NCBI GenBank assembly: GCA_016711105.1
Contig: JADJTO010000033.1
Coordinates: forward strand, 62,001-126,000
Source of the DNA: Micropruina sp.
Lineage (GTDB): Bacteria > Actinomycetota > Actinomycetes > Propionibacteriales > Propionibacteriaceae
Reading direction: 5' to 3'
DNA length: 64,000 bases
The position numbers were made by a program, and so were the translations under genes. Under the pieces are notes generated by a model, which searched no databases, had not been told where the DNA came from, and worked only from the letters and a program-made list of their open reading frames with translations. This document shows positions 18,492 to 26,870 of this stretch, piece by piece; position 1 is the stretch's first letter; each line of letters starts with the position of its first letter.

Positions 18492-19245
18492 TCAGCGGCC
18501 GAAGATCTGGCCGAGGATGTCGCCCAGACCCCCGCCGGAGGACTGCTGTTCCTGCCGACCCTCGTCGGTGGAGGAAGGTGAGGAGGAGTTCTCGCCGCTG
18601 GTCGGCATCCGGAGGTCATCGTCCGGCGCTGCCGCCGGTGTCGGTGCGGAAGGGGGAGTCTGGTTGCTGCGGCTGGTCGTTGCGACTGGGCGCCGACTGC
18701 TGCGGTGCCTGCCCAGCCAAGATCTGGCCCAGGAGATCTCCCAGGCCACTCCCGGAGCTGTCGCCAGAGTTGCTCCCGCCCCCGAGAATGCCGCCCAGAA
18801 TCGGTCCGAGGAGGTCACCCAGGCCGCCGCCGGAGGCAGGCTCACTCCGCTCACTCGAGGAGCCCATCCCCAGTTTCTTGGCGATGTAGGCCATCACGAG
18901 CGGAGCCAGCAGGGGGAGCAGCTTGTCCAACAGGCCGCTCGTACCGCCGCCGGACAACGACTGCAGCTGGTCGGGGGAGTTGGCGAAGATGTGCTGCACG
19001 ATGGCCGCGCCGTCCTCGGTATCGATTGCTGCCAGATCGACCACACCCGGCTCACCGGCGTGCTGGGTCAGCGCCTGCGCCGGGCTGACCTCGCCCTCAA
19101 TGTTGCCGGCGTTGGCTTGCAGGCCACCGAACAGGGCGGGCAGAACCTGCAAGACCGCCTGCTCGGCCGTGGCCTCGTCGGTGCCCAGGCTTGCGGCCAG
19201 TTGGCCCAGCGGAAGGTCGGCGAGGATCTCCTCAACGGCGTCCAT
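18492..19245 (-). CDS. DUF937-family protein (frameshifted in this sequence)
   Basis: 250 residues after joining. An N-terminal helical DUF937-type domain (about 1-125) is followed by a Ser/Gly-rich tail carrying three copies of a GGGLGDLLGxILG-like motif (GGGLGDLLGPILGG, GSGLGDLLGQILAG, GGGLGDILGQIFGR). The third copy is in a different frame because of one extra base, probably in the G5 run 18652-18656; total length 754 = 3x251+1 supports a +1 error. Function unknown; proteins of this type often have a glycine-rich, self-association-prone tail. Lies between maf and accE on the same strand. Confidence 0.7.
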
Positions 19246-19290
19246 GTGGTGTCCTTTCGTGACGGTCAGAGTCGCGCTGCGATGCGCGAA

Positions 19291-19515
19291 TCAGCGGTGG
19301 CTGCGCAGCGAGAGCCGCCACGCATCGGTGCTCGGGGAGGGCAGGTTCCGCAACTGCTGCCGGGGCGAGGCCCAGGTCGAGCCGACCAGCGGTGCCTCCC
19401 CGGCGTTGGTCGGAGTTGCGCTCAGCCTGCTCAGCAGGGCGCTCAGCGCGGCCAGCTCGACATCGCTCGGATGGCCGCTGACGACCGTCCAGTCGGGCGT
19501 GTCGGCGGCTTTCAT
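19291..19515 (-). CDS. accE: Acyl-CoA carboxylase epsilon subunit
   Basis: 74 residues. The N-terminal TVVSGHPSDVELAALSALL and a C-terminal WASPRQQLR...STDAWRLSLR match the small actinobacterial AccE/PccE subunit that bridges alpha and beta chains in acyl-CoA carboxylases. The ATG overlaps the stop of the beta-subunit gene (19512-19515), the standard arrangement. A larger overlapping frame (19232-19582) is a shadow. Confidence 0.9.
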   Translation of the reverse strand: MKAADTPDWTVVSGHPSDVELAALSALLSRLSATPTNAGEAPLVGSTWASPRQQLRNLPSPSTDAWRLSLRSHR

Positions 19516-21083
19516 AGGGGGATGTTACCGTGCTTCTTCGGCGGTAATTGGGCCCGCTTGGAGCGCAACAGCCGCAGCACACGGGTGATTTCGGCCCGCG
19601 TCCGGTGGGGGGCGATCACCTGGTCGATGTAGCCCCGTTCGGCGGCGATGTAGGGGTTGGCCAGCTCGTCGTTGTAGGCGGTGATCAGTGCCGCCCGGCG
19701 CGCTTCGGGATCCTCGGACTCGGCCAGTTCCTTCTTGTACAGGATGTTCACCGCACCCTCGGCTCCCATCACCGCGATCTGCGCGGTCGGCCAGGCCAGG
19801 TTCACGTCGGCACCGAGCGGCTTGGAGCCCATCACGCAGTAGGCACCGCCGTAGGCCTTGCGGGTGATCAGGGTGACCAACGGGACCGTCGCCTCACCGT
19901 AGGCATAGATCAGCTTGGCGCCGCGGCGGATGATCCCGTTCCACTCCTGATCGGTGCCGGGCAGGAAGCCAGGGACGTCCACGAAGGTCAACACCGGGAT
20001 GTTGAAGGCGTCACAGGTGCGGACGAAGCGGGCCGCCTTCTCGGAGGCGTTGATGTCGAGGCAGCCGGCGAAGACCATCGGTTGGTTCGCCACCACGCCG
20101 ACGGCTCGCCCCTCGACCCGGCCGAAGCCGCAGATGATGTTGGGCGCGAAGAGGGCATGGACTTCCAGGAACTCGTCATCGAGGACCCGCTCGATCACCC
20201 GGTGCATGTCGTAGGGCTGGTTGGGGGAGTCGGGGATCACGGTGTCGAGTTCGCGATCCGCCTCACTGAGCGCGAGATCTGCCGGTTCCTCCTGAGGGGT
20301 CCGCGGCTCGTCCAGATTGTTCTGTGGAAGGTAGGCGAGCAGCGCGCGTACGTAGTCCAGCGCGTCCGCTTCGTCGGCGGCCAGGTAGTGGGAGTTACCG
20401 GACGTGGTGTTGTGCGTGCGGCCGCCGCCGAGCTCCTCCATGGTGACGTCCTCGCCGGTCACCGTCTTGATCACGTTCGGTCCGGTGATGAACATCTGCG
20501 AGGTCTGGTCGACCATCACGACGAAATCGGTCAGGGCGGGGGAATAGACGTGGCCGCCGGCCGCGGCGCCCATGATGATCGAGATCTGGGGGATCACGCC
20601 GGAGGCATGGGTGTTGAGTTTGAAGATCTCCGAATAGAGCCCTAGTGAGACGACGCCCTCCTGGATCCGGGCGCCGCCGCCTTCGACCATGCCGATCACC
20701 GGACAGCCGGTCTTCAGCGCCAGCTCCATCACCTTGACGATCTTCTCGCCATAGACCTGACCCAGCGACCCGCCGAAGACGGTGACATCTTGGGAGAAGA
20801 CGCACACGGGACGTCCGTTGATGTCGCCGAAGCCGGTGATCACCCCGTCGGTGTAGGGCCGTTTGCTCGGCATGTCGAAGGCTGTTGACCGGTGCCGGGC
20901 GAACTCGTCCAACTCGGTGAAGGAATCCTCATCGAGCAAGGCCAGCACTCGTTCGCGGGCGGTCAGCTTGCCTTGCGCGTGGTGGCGCTGCACGGCCGCC
21001 GCGGGGCTCGGGCTCAGTGCCTCCTCGGCGCGTCGGGCCAGATCGGCCAGCTTGCCGGCGGTGGTGTGAGGATCGGCAGCCAT
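19512..21083 (-). CDS. accD5: Acyl-CoA (propionyl-CoA) carboxylase beta subunit
   Basis: 523 residues forming both halves of the carboxyltransferase. N-half: GGSLGQVYGEKIVKV, MVEGGGARIQEGV, GAAAGGHVYSPALTDF. C-half: FVDVPGFLPGT, KAYGGAYCVMGSK, GAEGAVNILYKKEL. This class transfers CO2 from biotin to propionyl- or acetyl-CoA. The Asp-412/422 region that tunes chain length cannot be judged without alignment, so accD5 is the best guess from gene order (accD-accE-maf, birA divergent). ATG with TAGGGT 6 bases upstream, leaderless. Confidence 0.95.
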   Translation of the reverse strand: MAADPHTTAGKLADLARRAEEALSPSPAAAVQRHHAQGKLTARERVLALLDEDSFTELDEFARHRSTAFDMPSKRPYTDGVITGFGDINGRPVCVFSQDVTVFGGSLGQVYGEKIVKVMELALKTGCPVIGMVEGGGARIQEGVVSLGLYSEIFKLNTHASGVIPQISIIMGAAAGGHVYSPALTDFVVMVDQTSQMFITGPNVIKTVTGEDVTMEELGGGRTHNTTSGNSHYLAADEADALDYVRALLAYLPQNNLDEPRTPQEEPADLALSEADRELDTVIPDSPNQPYDMHRVIERVLDDEFLEVHALFAPNIICGFGRVEGRAVGVVANQPMVFAGCLDINASEKAARFVRTCDAFNIPVLTFVDVPGFLPGTDQEWNGIIRRGAKLIYAYGEATVPLVTLITRKAYGGAYCVMGSKPLGADVNLAWPTAQIAVMGAEGAVNILYKKELAESEDPEARRAALITAYNDELANPYIAAERGYIDQVIAPHRTRAEITRVLRLLRSKRAQLPPKKHGNIPL

Positions 21084-21139
21084 AAACGCACCCTAGCTGC
21101 TGACTCTGACGGATCTTGGGGACTCGCTACGCTCGGCGG
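21084..21139. promoter_or_regulatory. Divergent leaderless promoters of accD and birA
   Basis: 56 bases between two divergent start codons. On the minus strand TAGGGT (plus 21090-21095) is 6 bases before the accD ATG. On the plus strand TACGCT (21128-21133) is 6 bases before the birA ATG. Neither gene has an SD sequence. No operator-like repeat is seen; BirA lacks a DNA-binding domain. Confidence 0.6.
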
Positions 21140-21928
21140 ATGCAGGCTTCCGTGGATTCAGCTCGATTGGCTGAGGTGTTCGCCGCCTCCCCGGTGTGGA
21201 GGTCGTTCTCCGCGGTGGTCGAGACCGGGTCGACCAACGCCGACCTGGCCGCGGCAGCCCGGCTCGGAGTGCCCTCGGGCCTGGTGCTCGTCTCGGATCA
21301 TCAGAGTGCCGGACGGGGTCGGTTCAATCGCCGCTGGGAGGCTGCCCCGGGGGCATCGGTCGCGCTGTCGGTGTTGCTGCGTCCGCCGACGTCGGTACCG
21401 GCCAGCCGCTGGTTGTGGCTGCCGCTGATCACCGGCCTGGCCGTGGCCGGTGGTTTGCGTCGGGCGGCTGAGGTGCCCGCTGCGGTCAAGTGGCCCAACG
21501 ACGTGCTGATCGAGGGGCGCAAGGTCTGCGGGATTCTTGCCGAGCGGGTGGAGCCCTCGACGAGTGACGCTGGCCCGGCCGCAATCCTCGGCATGGGGAT
21601 CAACATCTCGCTGACCGAGGAAGAGCTCCCGGTGCCCACTGCCACGTCGCTACGGCTTGCCGGGTCGGACGCGAGCGCGACCGAGGTGGTGGTTGGGGTC
21701 CTGACTGAGCTCAGTGAGTGGTTCCAGGCGTGGGCCGACGGCGCCGACCTGCGCGAGCGGTATGCCGCGGCTTGCGACACCATCGGGCGCCGCGTCCGAG
21801 TGCTCACCTCGCCGACCGAATCCGTGACGGGTGAGGCGATCGGGGTCGACCAGGACGGGCGGCTGCTCGTCCGCCACTCCGGGGGGATGACGGCGTTCGC
21901 CGCCGGGGACGTTCACCACCTTCGCTGA
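21140..21928 (+). CDS. birA: Biotin--[acetyl-CoA carboxylase] ligase
   Basis: 262 residues, biotin protein ligase catalytic domain plus a small C-terminal domain. GRGRFNRRWEAAPG (biotinyl-AMP loop) near residue 60 and KWPNDVLIEGRKVCGIL near residue 122 are diagnostic. There is no N-terminal helix-turn-helix, so this is a monofunctional ligase, not a repressor. It biotinylates the AccA3-type carrier encoded at 10.3 kb. Start 21140 is set by the leaderless -10 box; an upstream in-frame TTG at 21116 overlaps that box. Confidence 0.92.
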   Translation: MQASVDSARLAEVFAASPVWRSFSAVVETGSTNADLAAAARLGVPSGLVLVSDHQSAGRGRFNRRWEAAPGASVALSVLLRPPTSVPASRWLWLPLITGLAVAGGLRRAAEVPAAVKWPNDVLIEGRKVCGILAERVEPSTSDAGPAAILGMGINISLTEEELPVPTATSLRLAGSDASATEVVVGVLTELSEWFQAWADGADLRERYAAACDTIGRRVRVLTSPTESVTGEAIGVDQDGRLLVRHSGGMTAFAAGDVHHLR

Positions 21929-21994
21929 CGGATCTCGGGGGGAACTCCTGCCCGCAGGGGTGCATCGGGGATGGGTGAGGTGGGTGACAAGGGG

Positions 21995-22377
21995 TGTCAA
22001 GGGCCATTGGTTTCTGCCCGGAGGCGGTCATGAAACCTGCCCGGTGACGGCCATGAGAGTTGCCCGCGGCCGGTTGGTCTATTTGCGACGGGCTCACCCC
22101 CTGCCGGCGAGGGCTTGGGTGAGCCGGACGCGGTCAGGTCGTAAGCATCCACAATGTTCATGATCTCCTCGCCAGACTTCAACATGTCCCTTCCTCGAGT
22201 GCTCGACAGGCGCTTCAGCACCGCCAATCGCACCCGAGGAAGGGGCCCGCACCACACAGACGCGGCCGGGCACAGGTCACAACCGGGCAAATCCCATGAC
22301 CGCCACCGGGCAGATCTCATGACCGCCAGCGGGCACTTATCTGACCGTCACTGGGCAGTGTCTCGTGGCCGGCGACA
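21995..22377. mobile_element. IS21-family MITE (383 bp) with 7-bp target duplication
   Basis: A short element bounded by TGTC...GACA ends and flanked by the direct repeat CAAGGGG (21988-21994 and 22378-22384), a plausible target duplication within the IS21 range. Each end holds copies of a ~23-bp repeat around GCCCGG-N-GGCGGTCATGA, inverted between ends, like the multiple terminal repeats of IS21. Between them on the minus strand, after an AGGAAGGGAC ribosome-binding site, is ATG 22185 encoding MLKSGEEIMNIVDAYDLT, which I recognise as the IstA transposase N-terminus; it then runs into the other end. It is non-autonomous and needs a full IS21 element in trans. Confidence 0.7.
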
Positions 22378-22398
22378 CAAGGGGTCAGCCGAAGTTAA

Positions 22399-22440
22399 CG
22401 TGTGGGGTTAACTACCGAAGTCGGTAGTTAACCCCACACG
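22399..22440. repeat. Perfect 42-bp palindrome (copy 3 of the palindrome family)
   Basis: Arms of 20 bases (22399-22418 and 22421-22440) are exactly complementary around a central AG. The core GGGGTTAACTACCGA is shared with the palindromes at 54171 and 55248 (35 of 42 positions identical to the first). It lies 14 bases beyond the MITE's right target repeat. Without the MITE it would sit ~80 bases after birA, as a terminator would. Confidence 0.85.
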
Positions 22441-22683
22441 CTATTTCTCGCGGGCCGCCCCATGGGTGGGCGGGCGCTTAGCGTGCCAAGGTTGACTCGG
22501 GAAGCCAAGAACCGAATTGCGGGCCAATTGGGTGGCAAGCGTGAGTAGACGACGGCCCGTCGGCGGGTGCCGGGCTGGAAGAGGTCCCGCCTGGACGCGC
22601 CCAGCGCCAGCGCGTTGGTGGGTGGGCGAGCCGCCGGTCTGACGGCAGTTCCTTCGACGGGAACCGAGCCGGTGCCGAAACGC

Positions 22684-23080
22684 GTTTGGGCGTGCCGGAC
22701 GCCGATCGAGTTCGGTGCGGAGCTGAACGCGTTTGGACACGCGCTGCTGGTGGGCCGGGAGCCGGAACCCGATGGCGGTTGGCATGACGGTGCGCCGCCC
22801 GGGAGCGCCGGCGGAACCTTCTGCGGGATCCGGAGGGTGTTAGGCCGTGCCGGGGCGCAGCCCGGGAGCGATGCGGACCTGGAAGTCTTTGGACACCCCC
22901 CCCTGCTCGCAGGCTGGGCCCGAAGCGGGGGTGCGTTTGGGATTGCCGACCGCCGGGTCGGGTGCGATGCGGAACGAGCGCGTTTGCACAGTCGCTGAGC
23001 GCAGGCCGGGGGGGCCGGGCCGGGGGGTGCGTTTGGGCGTGCCGGAGTTCCGGCCGGGTGGGGGCCGGTCGGCTCTCGGG
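22684..23080. repeat. Degenerate ~48-bp tandem repeat tract, non-coding
   Basis: The motif GTTTGG(G/A) or a close variant recurs at 22684, 22731, 22777, 22839, 22887, 22935, 22982 and 23031, spacings 47, 46, 62, 48, 48, 47 and 49 bases. Copies 1, 4, 6 and 8 also share GTGCCGG-like sequence after it and GATGCGGA-like sequence later. The period is not a multiple of three, so it is not a coding repeat. The remaining sequence from 22441 to 22683 has no gene that I can support. Confidence 0.5.
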
Positions 23081-23096
23081 CGTCGGCGGCGTCGGG

Positions 23097-24735
23097 TCAG
23101 GCGGCGGCTTGGGCGGCGTCTCTGGAGGGGCGTTCTCTGCCGAGGGGGATGGTGCCGTTGGGGGTGACGAGGGCGTGGTAGCCGTGGGGTGATCGCCAGT
23201 GGAAGATGCCGTCGAGGAGTTGGGTGACGTTCCAGTCGGTGTGGGTTTTGGCCCGGTGGGTGCGTTTCCCGAACGGGCCGAGGTTGTTGGCCCGGGTTTG
23301 TTGGCTGCCGGGTGGTGCTTGTGGGTTGTAGGGGATGGTGTGGTCTTGTTCGCAGCCGCGGGCGGCCCGGTTGGACCAGGGGAAGGCTTCCACGGTGTGG
23401 CGGAGCAGGATGGCTTCGCGGAGCCGGTCGGGGATCTCGTATGCGTCGACTGCCGGGAGGTGGTCGTGGTCGAGGACGGGGACGACCCGGACGCGGCTGT
23501 GGCCGAGGAACTGCCGGACTTGATCGAGGGTGACGGCCCCGACGTGTTCGACCCGGCCGATCCCGGCACTGGAGTTGAGGGTGTCGTCGGCGATGTGGAC
23601 GTACAGGGTGGTTTTGGGCAGGAGCCGGTCGGGGTCGATGCCGGTCAGGTCAAGCACGGCCGGCCGTTCCTGGCTGAGCGAGTCTTGGTCGGGGGTGCTG
23701 GCTAGGAGTTGGGTGGCGTAGCCGGGGGTGGCGAGGATACCCAAGGCACGGGCTCGGAGTTGTTGGCGGGTGCCTTGTTCGCCGTGGCAGGTCAGGACGT
23801 CGGCGACCCGGTTCAGCATGCCGTCGAGGAACAGGCCGTCGCGGGCGGCGAGGCGGGCGAACAGGGTGGTGGAGCCGTCCCGGATCTCGCCCACCAGCAC
23901 CTCGTGCGCTTGCTGGGTTTGCTCAGCGCGCGGCGGCGGCTGCTGGGTCGGCTTTGATGATCAGGCTGGTCAGGTGCCGGACGGCTCGTGGCCAGGGCAG
24001 CATCAGGGACGCGGTGGCGAGTTGCTCATCGACCCAGTGGGCCGCTTTGCGGCTCAGTCCGGCGGAGGCGCAGTCGGTGGCGACCCGGGCGGCTTGCCAC
24101 GTTTCGAGTTCGAGTTGTTGCACGGCCGTCCAGAGGCGGGGGTGGCGATGTTTCAGGTTGAGGGCGGCCACCATTCGTAACGCTGCGGCGGTGGGGGGGA
24201 TCCGCAGCACCAGGGCGAGTTCGTGGGCGAGGAACTCCCCCACCAGCGGGGTTCCATCGGCCCCACCGGCGACCAGCCGTTCCACCCCCCGATTCGCGGT
24301 TGCTTCATTGACCCGATGCTGGACGCACGCGTCCACGATCAACGACAACTCATCAGCTTGGGCTTGTAGCCGGCGTTCCCGGGCGGCAGCAAGCAGGTCG
24401 AACACGTCACCGCCCGACGCATCGCGGCTCGGGTCCCCGTCGCTCTGCGCACTGCTCGACGCATCGCGGCTCGGCTCACCGCCGCCCGACTCACCACGGC
24501 TCGACTCGCCGCCGCTCGACTCGCCGCCGCTCGACTCGCCGCGGCCCGACTCACCGCGGCTCGACTCACCACGGCTCGACTCGCCGCCGCCCGACTCACC
24601 ACGGCTCGACTCACCACGGCTCGACTCACCACGGCTCGACTCACCGCGGCTCGACTCGCCGCCGCTCGACGCAGTGCTCGACTCACCGCGGGTCGACTCA
24701 CCGACACCGGCCCCGCCTGCTTCTGTTTCGTCCAT
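23097..24735 (-). CDS. DUF222 / HNH endonuclease (13E12-repeat family), frameshifted in this sequence
   Basis: 545 residues after joining. A Gly-Glu-Ser repeat region (26-90) precedes the DUF222 helical domain (about 110-400) and a C-terminal HNH nuclease. In the HNH domain the CEQDHTIPYNP motif carries the metal/catalytic His, followed by TRANNLGPFGKRTHRAKT. The frame breaks near 23925-23950. Removing one base joins DPAAAAR to AEQTQQAHEVLVGEI. Start ATG 24735 has TACATAAT 7 bases upstream (leaderless). Such genes are abundant, repetitive and of unproven biological role in actinobacteria; some associate with mobile DNA. An isolated gene in an accessory island. Confidence 0.75.
24466..24660 (-). 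repeat. 15-bp coding minisatellite inside the DUF222 gene
   Basis: Thirteen consecutive 15-bp units (plus-strand form CGACTCACCACGGCT with variants) encode Gly-Glu-(Ser/Pro)-(Ser/Gly)-(Arg/Gly). Units differ mainly at CG/CA and CGG/CCG positions. Because 15 is divisible by three, copy-number change would alter protein length without frameshift. All reading frames are open across it. Confidence 0.9.
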
Positions 24736-24818
24736 GTGTTCTATTATGTAGGGACCCTCTGACAGTTTTGGTGCCGCCCGGGGTGAGATCGGTGACCATT
24801 CCCAATCATTTCTTTGAG

Positions 24819-24862
24819 CGAACCTCCGAACCTCCGAACCTCCGAACCTCCTAGCCTCCGAA
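24819..24862. repeat. 8-bp tandem repeat (CGAACCTC)n
   Basis: Four perfect copies of CGAACCTC followed by CTAGCCTC and CGAACCGG. It lies in the upstream region of the DUF222/HNH gene, about 90 bases before its start codon, in non-coding DNA. Confidence 0.85.
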
Positions 24863-25519
24863 CCGGGTGCGGGAACCGGTTGTGGTTCTGACCTCTGACC
24901 TGTGGTGCGTCGTTGGGAGGGTCGTCCCGGCCGGTCTCCTCGACTCGGCAACGGCCCTCGCTCCCCCTGTAAGGCAGTGGCAGGGTCGCGCGGGGAGACG
25001 CCACACCCGCCGCGCTGCATCGCTCGCTCGCAAGTTCGGGTTGGTGCCTACAGCCTCCGCCCCGCGGCACGGCAAGCGCCGGTCCTGGAGTCGTACCCGC
25101 GAGCGGCGAGATCCGGGGCGAGTGTGCGCGGGTCGAGGTTGTCGCAAGGGCGAAGCCCGAGAACGGCTGCACCTGGCGATGAGATCGGCCGCGGCCTGAT
25201 CGCTCGCCATCAGTTTCGGTGCGTTGCGTCAACCAGGCCCTGGTCCCGCTCGTGGTGGTCAGGGTGTGAAGGCCGGGTGAAAGCTGACTCGCGTGGCCGA
25301 TCCCCAGTGGACCCCCCTCGTCGGGGTGTTGGTGTCATACCTGGCTGGTTGAGGTGTCCGCGGGTGCGCCGACCGATGGCGAGGCCGCGCTGGCGGTGGA
25401 TGAGTGGCCGACCGAGCAGGTGAACGGGCGCCTGCTTCGTCCTGCACTCGGACAACCCGCGTGGTCGCCCCGGCTGCCTCTTCCGCCGTCACGAGACCTG
25501 CACATGCTAATGTATGTGT
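24863..25519. other. Non-coding interval before vapBC
   Basis: About 650 bases with no gene that I can support; the open frames lack conserved features and codon structure. At its right end TAATGT (25508-25513) lies 6 bases before the vapB ATG at 25520 and is the likely -10 of a leaderless vapBC mRNA. ACAT-GCTA-ATGT (25502-25513) is a short inverted repeat overlapping that box and could be the VapB operator (weak). Confidence 0.4.
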
Positions 25520-25771
25520 ATGTCTGTAATGGAGCGTCGACTGCAACTGTTGCTCGACCGGGAGCGCTACGAGCGGGTGCACGCAGAAGCTCTGCGGAGC
25601 GGGCGCAGCGTCGCAGCCGTCATCCGCCAGGCCATCGACATCAGCTTTCCCGGCGATGCCGACCTGCGGGTTGAAGCGGCCCGGCGGCTACTCGCTGTGG
25701 TGACGCCTGGAGCCGAGCCGGACTGGCAGGACACGAAGCGGGCGCTCGAGGCGGATGGCCAGGTCGCATGA
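25520..25771 (+). CDS. vapB: VapB-like ribbon-helix-helix antitoxin
   Basis: 83 residues. MERRLQLLLDRERYERVHAEA followed by GRSVAAVIRQAIDISFP is a ribbon-helix-helix DNA-binding antitoxin N-terminus. The C-terminal half (RRLLAVVTPGAEPDWQDTKRALE) should wrap the toxin. ATG 25520 is chosen from the -10 spacing; ATG 25514 would lie directly on the box. The stop overlaps the PIN toxin start by 4 bases (ATGA), the classic coupled toxin-antitoxin arrangement. VapB-VapC complexes normally repress their own promoter. Confidence 0.8.
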   Translation: MSVMERRLQLLLDRERYERVHAEALRSGRSVAAVIRQAIDISFPGDADLRVEAARRLLAVVTPGAEPDWQDTKRALEADGQVA

Positions 25772-26193
25772 CCCTGCGTCTCTTCCTCGACACCGCGATC
25801 GTTGCCTACGCTGTCGGGGGTGAGCATCCCCACCGCGCGGCATGCCGCACCATCATTGAGGCGGCCGCGCGCGGCCAGGTCGAACTCCATGCCAGCGTGG
25901 AACTCGTCCAGGAGTTCTGTTTCCATCGGTTGCGCAGGGGATCCCGGCAGGATGCAGTTACCCAGGCCCGCGACGTAACCGCGCTGTGCGTCCTGCACCC
26001 CGTTGACCAGGCGATCGTCGAGGGAATGCTTGACCTCATTGAACGGACCAACCTGGGCGGACGCGATGCCGTTCATGCTGCCACCGCGATTCGCCAGGGG
26101 TTCAGCAGCATCGTCACCCCTGACCCGGACTTCGACGCGATCCCGGGCCTGCTGCGGATGGGCCCAACCGAGGCAGCCGCAGAGTGTCCCTAG
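25768..26193 (+). CDS. vapC: VapC-like PIN-domain ribonuclease toxin
   Basis: 141 residues, PIN domain. Acidic residues expected for metal binding are present: FLDTAIVAYA (Asp near residue 8), the Glu in VELVQEF near 48, GGRDAVHAATA (Asp near 98) and TPDPDFDAI near 117. Substrate (tRNA or rRNA) is not predictable. It is co-expressed with the upstream antitoxin and converges with the broken hydrolase, overlapping its stop by 4 bases. Confidence 0.85.
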   Translation: MTLRLFLDTAIVAYAVGGEHPHRAACRTIIEAAARGQVELHASVELVQEFCFHRLRRGSRQDAVTQARDVTALCVLHPVDQAIVEGMLDLIERTNLGGRDAVHAATAIRQGFSSIVTPDPDFDAIPGLLRMGPTEAAAECP

Positions 26194-26824
26194 CTCAAGA
26201 AGTCGTAGAGCAGCTCGTTGACCACCGCCGGTGCCTCGGTGAAGACCGAGGCGCCCGCCCCCGGGATCAGCTCAAGCCTCGCCCCGCGAATGCCGGCCGC
26301 CAACTGCTCGGCGGCTGGAAGGTTCGCCTTGTCCTGCTCCCCGCACAGCACCAGGGTGCGGGCTGTGATCTGGACGAGCGAGGCTCGGAAGTCGACCCGT
26401 CCGATGGCCCGGAGGGTTTCCAGCAGTGCCGGCTTGCCGATCCCGGAGTCAGCGAACGCTGCGGCCGGCATGGCGCGCAAGGCCAGCGACTGGGCGGCCA
26501 TCGCCAGCTTCGGCGGCTTCACCTGACCCCCGGCCAGCACGAGATGGGAGACCGCGTCCGGTGAGCGGATCGCCGCTTCGGTGGCCACCACGGCCCCCAG
26601 GGACAGCCCGCACAGGGCCATCGAGTCCAGCCCGAATCGGTTCAGCTGGGCCAGCGCCGCGTCGGCCGCGCGGCCCAGGTCGAAGGGTGCCTGGGCGCCC
26701 GGCCGAAACCCGTCCACCCACGGGGCGGCGGCTTTCATCCCCGGTGGCAGGGCGGCGACCTGGGATTGCCAGGTCTACGGCGAGCCGCCGAGGCCGTGCA
26801 GAAAACGAGCAGCGACGGAGTCAT
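26190..26824 (-). pseudogene. Alpha/beta hydrolase, disrupted at the 5' end
   Basis: An intact frame (26190-26738) encodes the serine elbow GLSLGAV and the C-terminal half of the fold. Upstream, homologous sequence continues but is broken twice. MTPSLLVF (ATG at 26824) needs one added base to run into LHGLGGSP, and the next codon is an in-frame TAG before TWQSQVAALPPG. Without this part the oxyanion-hole HG motif is missing. Two lesions of different kinds within ~40 bases favour a decaying gene, though sequence error cannot be excluded. Confidence 0.55.
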
Positions 26825-26870
26825 CTCCCCATCGAAGCACCCCGGCGGGGTGGAACGAAGTTCTGCCACG

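Noticed and set aside
22684..23080. CRISPR array
   Set aside because: Only about seven bases are conserved per unit, unit length varies and there are no cas genes. The 24466-24660 repeat is a coding minisatellite, not an array.
22478..23569. 363-codon minus-strand frame, Pro/Thr/Arg-rich
   Set aside because: It is antisense to the degenerate repeat tract and to part of the HNH gene, has low-complexity composition and no recognisable domain. The HNH frame explains its 23097-23569 part.
24863..25519. Small genes or an RNA gene in the gap before vapBC
   Set aside because: Several open frames exist on both strands, but none has a conserved motif, good ribosome-binding site or tRNA-like arms.
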